5,006 nt of DNA from an uncultured Verrucomicrobia subdivision 3 bacterium (lineage in GTDB: Bacteria; Verrucomicrobiota; Verrucomicrobiae; Limisphaerales; CAMLLE01): NCBI GenBank assembly GCA_946480555.1, contig CAMLLE010000305.1, positions 1-5,006 of the forward strand, in the 5' to 3' direction. The translations under genes and the position numbers were made by a program. The notes under the pieces were generated by a model. That model made no database searches, had not been told where the DNA came from, and saw nothing but the letters and a program-made list of their open reading frames with translations. Below are positions 1 through 4,958 of this stretch, in pieces; position 1 is the first letter of the stretch, and each line of letters begins with the position of its first letter.

Positions 1-735
1 CAGCCGGGCGAGCACAGCAGAACGGGCCGACAGCGCCTGAACAACCTCCCGCCGGGTCTGCTCATCCGGCAGCTGGCTCATGAGCACTTCGAAGTCGCTC
101 AGAAACAACGCGTCGCCCTTGGAATAAAGGAGGCGTCGGATCAGTTGTTCCGCTGCGAAACCGATCCGGCCCGACTTAACGATGGATTCAAAGGCATCAC
201 CGGGAAAACAAAACGGAAACTCCATGTAATGATTCTCGGGCATTCTCGCCAGCTCCGCATAGAATCGCGCACGGACCTCAGGCGACAAACTCAGCACAAA
301 TTCAGAGTTGGGGAGGACAACTGTTCCAGCAGGGTCGGACTGGATCGCATTGGAATTTTGAAGCATTGCGATTTGTGCGGGGGAGAAACCGCTCTTTACC
401 ATCAGCTGAACCGCATTGTCGCGGGAATGCTTCGGGAGATTCCATTTCGCGGTTGTTCCTCGCGAGACTTCCAACACGGTGTATTCCTCCGGCCGCTCCA
501 GCTGCGTATCATAGGCAATCAACTGGCCCCACGGTGCCACCGCATTCGCGCCAGCAATCTGAAACTTGGCTGGCGCACCGCCCGAGCCGACTGGGCGAGC
601 GGCAGATCGCGCGACTGCAATCGTCAAAAGGCCGGTGACGAGCGCGATACCAAAAATAAAAACAACCAACCCAGGCCAGCTGAAATGAATTCGAGAGACG
701 CCGGACCGATCACTGCGACTGCGTTTTTTCGCCAT
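1..735 (-). CDS. Membrane-anchored protein of unknown function, 5' part only (runs off left edge)
   Basis: Reading leftward from an ATG at 735, the frame stays open for 245 codons to base 1 with no stop, so the C-terminus is outside the window. The start is supported by GGAAG about 5 bases upstream. The protein begins with a basic stretch (MAKKRSRSDR), then one hydrophobic segment at about residues 20-42 (WPGLVVFIFGIALVTGLL), then a soluble region. This suggests a short cytoplasmic tail, one membrane helix and a domain outside the cytoplasm. The soluble part has β-like stretches (about 56-95 and 138-150) and a helical end (about 152-245). I recognise no family motif and assign no function. 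The arrangement resembles uncharacterised envelope proteins. A competing plus-strand frame over the same DNA is Arg/Cys/His-rich and looks like a shadow. High confidence that it is coding, none on its role. Confidence 0.8.
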   Translation of the reverse strand, partial: MAKKRSRSDRSGVSRIHFSWPGLVVFIFGIALVTGLLTIAVARSAARPVGSGGAPAKFQIAGANAVAPWGQLIAYDTQLERPEEYTVLEVSRGTTAKWNLPKHSRDNAVQLMVKSGFSPAQIAMLQNSNAIQSDPAGTVVLPNSEFVLSLSPEVRARFYAELARMPENHYMEFPFCFPGDAFESIVKSGRIGFAAEQLIRRLLYSKGDALFLSDFEVLMSQLPDEQTRREVVQALSARSAVLARL

Positions 736-902
736 ACTGCTTCCGAAAACGGACCCGCGCAGTCTCCAGCAATTCCTCTTCAAGTCAAGCGATCAAGCGA
801 AGTAGATGCCTTGGTGTGAAGTATTTACACAACTGCTGTCCCACAAGTCTCCCCTAAAAGACAAAACCTTGGCCGCACGGGAAAGATTCCGGGACAAGCA
901 AA
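736..902. other. Intergenic region upstream of the membrane protein gene
   Basis: This 167-bp gap separates the terminator of the secreted-protein pair from the start of the leftmost gene, so a promoter for that gene should lie here. No convincing -35/-10 pair is visible. It contains an 8-bp perfect tandem repeat (TCAAGCGA twice, 785-800) and a 17-base near-palindrome at 814-830 (seven pairs, one of them G-T, around a GTA centre). Confidence 0.4.
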
Positions 903-933
903 ACGCCCCGGCGCGAATATCGCACCGGGGCGT
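903..933 (-). terminator. Rho-independent terminator after the PEP-CTERM gene
   Basis: A 9-bp perfect GC-rich stem (ACGCCCCGG at 903-911 with CCGGGGCGT at 925-933) is extended inward by one A-C mismatch and three more pairs (913-915 with 921-923), closing on a 5-base loop. On the minus strand the stem runs into TTTT (903-900) and then GCTTGT, a short T-tract. It begins 18 bases after the TAA of the 952-1518 gene, the normal place for an intrinsic terminator. It probably ends the transcript of both secreted-protein genes and insulates the leftmost gene. Confidence 0.85.
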
Positions 934-951
934 GTGAAAACTCACTCAGGT

Positions 952-1518
952 TTACTTCCGTGTTCGATTTCGGGCGACCAGCAACAACGCGCCAAAACCG
1001 AGAACCATGGCCGAAGTCGCAGGCTCGGGAACCACGGTCACGTTGCCGAACGTAAACACCGGGCCATTCAAACCGGTATCGGTGATACTCCAAGTTCCGG
1101 GCGTATCTTCGTAGCCGGTAATCTTCGCCACCCCGGATCCATAAATGTTCAAAAACCCGGGCTGCTGAAGGCTGACAAAAACAGAGGTGATCTCGAAACT
1201 GTAGGTGGTCGGACCCAGCGCAAAAGTCCAAAGCTGAATCGGTGAACCCGGCTGAACGTTGAACGCGAACGGAGTGAAGCTAACTGAGGTTCCCGCTGGA
1301 ACTCCGGCGTAGCTTCCATTCGCGGTTCCTCCAACCACTGGAATGTCTGAACCAGGGCCGATTGGACCGAAAATGGAATTGAATGCCGTGGCACTGGCAA
1401 TCGAACCGTTCAAAGTGGCTCCCCCAGTAAAACCAATTTCCCCGGAAATATAAGGCGCCGCCTGCAGCGATTGAATCGCCAACCCGAAACCAGCAACAGC
1501 GAGGAGCAGTGTCTTCAT
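952..1518 (-). CDS. PEP-CTERM sorting-domain protein (secreted, exosortase substrate)
   Basis: This 188-residue protein has an N-terminal signal peptide (MK, then a hydrophobic core at residues 3-19, with likely cleavage near LQA-AP at 20/21). Its C-terminus has the three-part sorting tail: VPEPAT at 163-168, a hydrophobic helix at about 169-182, and a basic end (ARNRTRK). In known PEP-CTERM proteins this tail directs membrane insertion and processing by an exosortase, usually for delivery to the surface or extracellular matrix. The middle (21-160) is Gly/Thr/Ser-rich and β-like, with no catalytic motif that I recognise. It is clearly a paralogue of the protein encoded just upstream (1598-2170): both have ISGEI-x-F near residue 25, a Y-x-G-x-P block near 70, PF-x-F near 85, LW-x-F near 98, YSF near 107 and a TPG-x-W-x-IT block near 140. 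A strong terminator follows. The ATG start is preceded only by a weak purine stretch (AAAGAA). No exosortase gene is in view. Confidence 0.92.
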   Translation of the reverse strand: MKTLLLAVAGFGLAIQSLQAAPYISGEIGFTGGATLNGSIASATAFNSIFGPIGPGSDIPVVGGTANGSYAGVPAGTSVSFTPFAFNVQPGSPIQLWTFALGPTTYSFEITSVFVSLQQPGFLNIYGSGVAKITGYEDTPGTWSITDTGLNGPVFTFGNVTVVPEPATSAMVLGFGALLLVARNRTRK

Positions 1519-1597
1519 TTTGATTCTTTGTTTAGGGTGGTGCGCCTGTTCTAGGTTCGCATTCCAACCCGGTCAAGGGATTTCTCGCCGGAACCAA

Positions 1598-2170
1598 CTA
1601 CTTTCTGAGCTGGCGTCGGGCGAATACCATACCGCCCATGGCCAACGCAAGCAGCGAGGCTGTCGCGCCGACGTCGGGTACGCGGGGAGCGGAGCTGTTG
1701 CCGCCGAACTCAAAAACGGTGGTTCCACCCGTGACGGTGATGCGCCAGTTGCCCGGGGTTGCGTCTTTGCCGTCAATGTTGGCAATGCCTTGGCCTCGCA
1801 AATCCAGGAACAAAGGCGTTTGATCAAATATGGAGATGGAAGTGGCGTGGAAGCTGTAGTTGACGCTGTTGTATTCAAAAGCCCAGAGCGGGGAAACCGA
1901 TACATCGGAGAAAGAAAATGGCTTCCAGTTTACCGGTGTGAGCCCAGGGATTCCAGAGTAATCGCCAGTACCCGAGCCGCCTTGAACGTATGGCCGATTG
2001 CCGGAGGCAATGCCGGAAAAACCGGCAATTCCGGTGGCCGTGTCCGTTCCACCACCGATCAACGTAACCGTGCCGTTAAACGAGATTTCTCCCGAGATCT
2101 GGACGGCATTGGCGGCGAAAGTGCCGAGCGTCAGGACAATAGTTGCGAGTTTCGTAAGGAAGGATTTCAT
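1598..2170 (-). CDS. VPDxGxT-type (VPDSG-CTERM-like) sorting-domain protein, paralogue of its neighbour
   Basis: This protein has 190 residues when started at ATG 2170, giving MKSF and matching the MKTL start of the neighbour. An in-frame GTG at 2182 would add four residues (MNLL), and neither start has a clear ribosome binding site. A signal peptide is evident, with a hydrophobic core at 8-20 and likely cleavage after ANA at 20-22. The C-terminal tail is VPDVGAT (164-170), a hydrophobic helix (171-183) and ARRQLRK. This fits the VPDSG-CTERM class of sorting tails, which family knowledge links to a distinct exosortase type (XrtC), rather than the ordinary VPEP class. The middle region aligns throughout with the 952-1518 product. 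The 79-bp gap between the two genes has no terminator, so they are probably co-transcribed with this gene first. The biological role is unknown; a surface or matrix protein is the reasonable inference. Confidence 0.9.
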   Translation of the reverse strand: MKSFLTKLATIVLTLGTFAANAVQISGEISFNGTVTLIGGGTDTATGIAGFSGIASGNRPYVQGGSGTGDYSGIPGLTPVNWKPFSFSDVSVSPLWAFEYNSVNYSFHATSISIFDQTPLFLDLRGQGIANIDGKDATPGNWRITVTGGTTVFEFGGNSSAPRVPDVGATASLLALAMGGMVFARRQLRK

Positions 2171-2178
2171 AAGAAGGT

Positions 2179-2334
2179 TCACGTTTCAAAAGGACTGACT
2201 AGGTGCGACATCGAACTGGCAATCTTGCAGCACCATACAAGCCATGAGGAAAATGGAGCCAACCAAAACCATCCTAAGAGACTAAACATAAACCACTTAT
2301 GGATAACTACCAGTCGCGAAATGGCAGCCACCAT
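2179..2334 (-). CDS. Possible small Trp-rich membrane peptide (doubtful)
   Basis: A 51-codon frame starts at ATG 2334 with a good ribosome binding site (GGGAGG, 4 bases of spacing). It ends in TGA at 2181-2179, nine bases... that is, 8 bases, before the ATG of the VPD-tailed gene and overlapping its alternative GTG. The product would have one long hydrophobic segment (residues about 14-37, containing WFWLAPFSSWLVW) with five tryptophans and flanking basic residues. Location and ribosome binding site suggest either a small membrane peptide or a leader translated ahead of the downstream gene. Against this, the sequence matches no family I know, codon use shows no clear bias, and the frame runs open upstream into an obvious repeat. 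Chance is the more likely explanation. Confidence 0.2.
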   Translation of the reverse strand: MVAAISRLVVIHKWFMFSLLGWFWLAPFSSWLVWCCKIASSMSHLVSPFET

Positions 2335-2379
2335 CAGACCTCCCTGTGCTGAAACGTAAAATCCGCCAACGTCTTTAAC

Positions 2380-2391
2380 GTTTTCGAAAAC
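2380..2391. promoter_or_regulatory. 12-bp perfect palindrome, possible operator
   Basis: GTTTTCGAAAAC is perfectly self-complementary and lies about 210 bases upstream of the VPD-tailed gene, in the A/T-rich part of the gap. A protein-binding site is possible, but one copy with no known consensus is weak evidence. Confidence 0.2.
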
Positions 2392-2465
2392 CGAAAGTTG
2401 AATCAAAAAACAGTATTCCCAATGAATCGGCGCAATAAAGCGGTTACCAGAAGAAATTTCCGACA

Positions 2466-2533
2466 ACCGCGGAGACGCGGAAACGCGGAGCAATCAAAAT
2501 AGGGCTTCCTCCGCGCCTCTGCGCCTCCGCGGT
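2466..2533. repeat. GC-rich imperfect inverted repeat (dispersed intergenic hairpin element)
   Basis: Two 28-base arms (2466-2493 and 2506-2533) flank a 12-base A/T-rich spacer. When paired, 23 of 28 positions are Watson-Crick, one is G-T and four mismatch; the outer nine pairs (ACCGCGGAG with CTCCGCGGT) are perfect. Each arm is itself a run of short CGCGGAG/GCGGAGG-like units. From general knowledge, very similar sequence (cgcctctgcgcctccgcggt) is scattered through intergenic DNA of many Verrucomicrobia, Planctomycetes and Acidobacteria, where it yields spurious proteins with RRRGAE- or LRVSASPRL-like text. The frames crossing this site read exactly that way, so none was called as a gene. 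It lies more than 200 bases past the prfB stop and has no T-tract directly after it on the minus strand, so it is not an obvious terminator. Confidence 0.85.
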
Positions 2534-2621
2534 GAGATGATCCGGAAATGAATTTGGAGAAACGCTATAATCACCACAAAGAAACCGTTTAAAGCCTCTC
2601 TTGAAAGTTCCGGCAACAAGG

Positions 2622-2641
2622 TGCGCCCGTCCTCGGGCGCA
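2622..2641. terminator. 8-bp hairpin downstream of prfB, weak terminator candidate
   Basis: TGCGCCCG (2622-2629) pairs perfectly with CGGGCGCA (2634-2641) around a TCCT tetraloop. It is about 100 bases beyond the prfB stop. No U-rich tract follows on the minus strand (CCTTGTTGCC), so intrinsic termination would be weak. It could instead stabilise the 3' end of the mRNA. Confidence 0.3.
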
Positions 2642-2742
2642 GCAAGCGAAAAAACCAATTGCCGACGCAAGTTGCTGTGGCCGGGAACAGCCACACTCAG
2701 CATTTTCAGACAGGCACTTGGCCGGAGAATCTCCTGGCCCGC

Positions 2743-3889
2743 TCAACCTTCCTCGTCCTTCACCCCCTGCATTCGCTTCATCGGACAACCGGCGCGAAGC
2801 CAGCCATTCACGAAGGGATCCAAGTCCCCATCCATCACCCGCTGGACATCGCTCGTTTCGACGCCTGTGCGAAGGTCCTTCACCATGCGGTACGGCTGAA
2901 AAACATAGCTGCGAATCTGGTTTCCCCACGACACGCTACCCTTTTCGCCGTAAAACCGTTCCATCTCAGCCTTTTGCGCATCGACGCGTTGAGCGTAAAG
3001 CTTGGAAATCAGCATACGCATCGCGGTCGCGCGGTTCTGATGTTGTGAACGCTGATTTTGCGACGCCGCCACGATCCCGGTCGGGATGTGTGTAATGCGG
3101 ACCGCCGTTTCCACTTTGTTCACGTTCTGACCGCCCTTGCCGCCGGACCGGTAGGTATCAACTTTCAGTTCCACCGGAGGAATCACGATGTCTGAGGAAG
3201 TTTCCTCAATTTCCGCAATGACATCCACGCTCGCGAAACTTGTGTGCCGTCGTTTATTGGCATCGAACGGGGAAATGCGAACCAGCCGATGCACGCCGCG
3301 TTCGGCTTTGCAGAAGCCGTAGGCGTTTTCGCCGGAGATCAACATCGTGGCGCTCTTGATGCCGGCACCTTCGCCGGGCAGCGCGTCCTCCACCTCCACG
3401 GTCCAGCCGCGGCCTTCCGCCCAACGTTGATACATGCGCAACAGCATGTTCGCCCAGTCACACGCTTCGGTTCCGCCAGCGCCGGAATTGATGCTGAGGA
3501 TGCAATTATTCTTATCGTGTGGACCGGTCAGGAAAACGCGCAGCTCAAGTGATTCCAAGTCCGAATAAAACTTGGTCAGGTCAGCGGCCAATTCCTTCTC
3601 GATCGCAAGCTGCGCCTCCGCCGGTTCAGCTTCGCCCAACTCCAGCATCACCCTGAAATCCTCCAGCTCCTTCTCTGCTTTGAGCAGCGGCTCGATGCGA
3701 CTGCGCAAGGAGTTGGATTCGTCGATGTGTTTCTGGGCTTGTTCGCGGTTGTTCCAGAAAGTCTCGCCAGCCATCAAGGCGGTCAATTCGGAAAGGCGCT
3801 TTTGTGTGCCTGGGACGTCAAAGAAACCTCCGCAGGTGCGTAAGCTTCTCCGACGCGGTCAAAATCTGAGCCTTGCTGGTATCGAACAT
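2743..3889 (-). CDS. prfB: Peptide chain release factor 2 (RF2), expressed through a programmed +1 frameshift
   Basis: RF2 recognises UAA and UGA stop codons in the ribosomal A site and triggers peptide release. The coding sequence is in two pieces: ATG at 3889 through codon 23 (CTT, 3823-3821), an in-frame TGA at 3820-3818, then, after skipping one T, the +1 frame from GAC at 3819 to TGA at 2745-2743. The joined product has 381 residues, against 365 in E. coli. The junction reads [17 protein letters not shown], equivalent to LRGYL-DYDAKKERLEEV in E. coli. An N-terminal helical domain comes first. The stop-codon-reading SPF tripeptide is at 206-208 and the catalytic GGQ at 252-254, within [18 protein letters not shown], almost exactly the E. 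coli positions. The C-terminus carries a short polar extension ([13 protein letters not shown]). No strong ribosome binding site precedes the ATG. A call using only the downstream frame would start at a false TTG (3786) and lose the N-terminus. Confidence 0.97.
3817..3832 (-). promoter_or_regulatory. prfB: prfB programmed +1 ribosomal frameshift site
   Basis: On the minus strand the site reads CGGAGG TTT CTT TGA C. The SD-like CGGAGG lies three bases before the slippery CTT codon, followed by the UGA stop and a C, the weak-termination context seen in E. coli (AGGGGG TAT CTT TGA C). By established knowledge of this family, scarce RF2 lets the ribosome pause at UGA and slip +1 to make full-length RF2, while abundant RF2 terminates after 23 residues. 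This is negative autoregulation. All canonical elements are present and correctly spaced. Confidence 0.96.
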
Positions 3890-3934
3890 AAGCGCGCGGA
3901 CAATACTCGACCGGCTCAGCGGAACACAATGGGG

Positions 3935-3980
3935 ATTTGAATTTACGATTTCCGATTGCGGATTGTGGAACTCGGAATCG
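3935..3980. repeat. Degenerate short tandem repeat in the gap upstream of prfB
   Basis: Within the gap between prfB and the DUF2007-like gene, units resembling CGATT/CGGATT recur (ACGATT, TCCGATT, GCGGATT, then CTCGGAATCG). Translations of this DNA give text such as FRVPQSAIGNRKF, which resembles the NPQSAIRNP-type spurious peptides produced by a common intergenic repeat in this kind of genome. The repeat is too degenerate to define a unit length firmly. Confidence 0.4.
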
Positions 3981-4018
3981 CCGACGAGCACAATTCATCG
4001 CGCGCAATTCCGCTGTGC

Positions 4019-4228
4019 TTACAATTCGTCTTCGCGGTCTTTGTAGAACAAGTCTCGCGCGCGGAGGAAATCTGCCTCCGGGACAAACACGTTGGTCGGC
4101 CGGTTCAGGTCGCCATCATCCGCCGCATCCTGTTCAACGAATGCCTGCGTGGCCGCGATACCGTGCTTCTCAAGCATCACCACAAGCATCTCGGCGTTGA
4201 TCAGCGGACCCGTGTAGAACAGTTGCAC
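4019..4228 (-). CDS. Small DUF2007-like protein (putative signal-transducing protein)
   Basis: This 69-residue protein opens with a β-strand (MQLFYTG), followed by an amphipathic helix (PLINAEMLVVMLEKHGI), an acidic linker (about residues 32-41) and a strand-helix end (NVFVPEADFLRARDLF). This is the pattern of the DUF2007 family: a strand, a helix containing an A/E-x-L-x-x-x-LE-x-x-GI stretch, and a final V-x-VPE-x-D-x-x-x-A motif. That family has the label 'putative signal-transducing protein', but its biochemical role is not established. The start is GTG at 4228; an in-frame TAA lies four codons upstream, so no earlier start is possible. No clear ribosome binding site is seen. It lies 79 bases downstream of the pseudopilin gene and could share its transcript. 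It is small and soluble, with no signal peptide. Confidence 0.82.
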   Translation of the reverse strand: MQLFYTGPLINAEMLVVMLEKHGIAATQAFVEQDAADDGDLNRPTNVFVPEADFLRARDLFYKDREDEL

Positions 4229-4307
4229 GCGCGAAGGTTACTGGCGCTCGAGAGGGAATGGAACTCTGCAGCTTCAATCGCAATGCCGACTGAAATGCGA
4301 AATAGGA

Positions 4308-4955
4308 TCAGGGAAGGAGAATACGATTCGTCGCCATTCCGGTGGAACGCACCGCGTCACGAAGCGCGGCTGTCGTGATCTGTTGCACACTGCCATCTCC
4401 CAAACTCAAATTGCCTTCGCAGTTGTGAAGTGCAGATGACCAACCCACCGGAGAATTTGTTGTCAGATTCAAAATATACGGTGCCACGAATCCGCCATTC
4501 GTTATGTTTCTATCTCCGGCCAAGATCGAGAGTGGATTGTCCTCAAATGCGTCGATCCCAATGAAGTACGAAATGTTGGAACGAGTCAGCGCGCTGAAAT
4601 ATCTGGCGGGAGACCGGTCCGAATCCGCGGAACAAGCCAGGATCAATGGCGTGCTCAGCTCATTGGACATTGCATCAAAAACCGGCGCGATTTCCCCTGC
4701 CAGCGCCGGTTCATAAGCGCCGCCTCGGTTCGTTGAAACGGCCATCACGAACTCGTCTCGACTCGCAGGAGCCCATATGCGAAAAGCTATTCCTATTTGT
4801 TTCAAACGGCTGATGCATTGAATCCGCTCCCGTTTGGCTTTGGCGCGAGCTGCCATCGGAAGTGCGAGCCCGGCCAATAGTGTGACGACGGCTAAAACGA
4901 TCATCGCATCCATCAGCGTGAACGCCCGCCTCAGATCCCCACCTTGAATTCTCAT
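4308..4955 (-). CDS. Prepilin-type N-terminal methylation domain / H-X9-DG protein (pseudopilin-like)
   Basis: This 215-residue protein resembles type II secretion pseudopilins and type IV pilins. After a short basic leader (MRIQGGDLRR) comes the prepilin peptidase site RRA|FTLMD, with cleavage expected between A11 and F12, then a hydrophobic helix at about 12-36. Two site residues are unusual: Ala rather than Gly before the cut, and Asp rather than Glu at position +5. After an amphipathic helix (ISRLKQIGIAFRIW) the globular part includes the SNELSTPLILACSAD, ISYFIGIDA and ILAGDRNITNGG blocks known from verrucomicrobial pseudopilin-like proteins. It ends with H177, nine residues, then D187-G188, the H-X9-DG motif (HNCEGNLSLGDG). 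A role in an envelope-spanning secretion or pseudopilus assembly is inferred from the family; the cargo is unknown. The TTTATG start is three bases after a possible upstream stop, suggesting translational coupling. No secretion ATPase or other partner gene is in the window. Confidence 0.9.
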   Translation of the reverse strand: MRIQGGDLRRAFTLMDAMIVLAVVTLLAGLALPMAARAKAKRERIQCISRLKQIGIAFRIWAPASRDEFVMAVSTNRGGAYEPALAGEIAPVFDAMSNELSTPLILACSADSDRSPARYFSALTRSNISYFIGIDAFEDNPLSILAGDRNITNGGFVAPYILNLTTNSPVGWSSALHNCEGNLSLGDGSVQQITTAALRDAVRSTGMATNRILLP

Positions 4956-4958
4956 AAA

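Larger units (their letters stand above)
2183..2742. other. 560-bp region without a confident gene, rich in inverted repeats
   Basis: This gap lies between the end of prfB and the start of the VPD-tailed gene. From the prfB side it holds an 8-bp hairpin (2622-2641), a 68-bp GC-rich imperfect inverted repeat (2466-2533), a 12-bp palindrome (2380-2391) and the doubtful 51-codon frame at 2179-2334. The promoter for the secreted-protein pair should be in the relatively A/T-rich part at about 2180-2460, but no clear -35/-10 pair can be picked. Other open frames here are translations of the repeat or shadows of the prfB end. Confidence 0.6.

Noticed and set aside
145..819. Plus-strand frame of 224 codons
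   Set aside because: It is antisense to the minus-strand membrane protein frame, is rich in Arg, Cys and His in the manner of shadow translations, has no domain, and runs through the intergenic gap.
2012..2028. TGCCGG-AAAAA-CCGGCA hairpin
   Set aside because: It lies inside the VPD-tailed gene and follows from codons for a repeated Gly-Ile/Phe-Ala-Gly stretch; no T-tract follows.
1520..2359. Plus-strand frame of 279 codons
   Set aside because: It lies opposite the VPD-tailed secreted protein, which has a clear signal peptide and sorting tail. The plus-strand product is of low-complexity shadow character with no recognisable domain.
2444..2929. Minus-strand frame of 161 codons overlapping the end of prfB
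   Set aside because: It overlaps the conserved prfB C-terminus in another frame, then translates the inverted repeat (LTAEAQRRGGSP), giving the usual spurious text.
2601..3095. Plus-strand frames of 90-164 codons over the prfB end
   Set aside because: They are antisense to prfB, are Ser/Arg/Pro-rich and have no domain.
3783..4007. Minus-strand frame of 74 codons upstream of and overlapping prfB
   Set aside because: It uses a different frame from the prfB N-terminus and translates the short repeat (FRVPQSAIGNRKF); prfB homology explains the DNA.
3987..4019. AGCACA/TGTGCT inverted repeat at the end of the DUF2007-like gene
   Set aside because: The stem is only 6 bp with a 21-base loop and no T-tract, so it was not called a terminator.
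3956..4378. Plus-strand frame of 140 codons
   Set aside because: It is antisense to the DUF2007-like gene and the pseudopilin end, with no motif.
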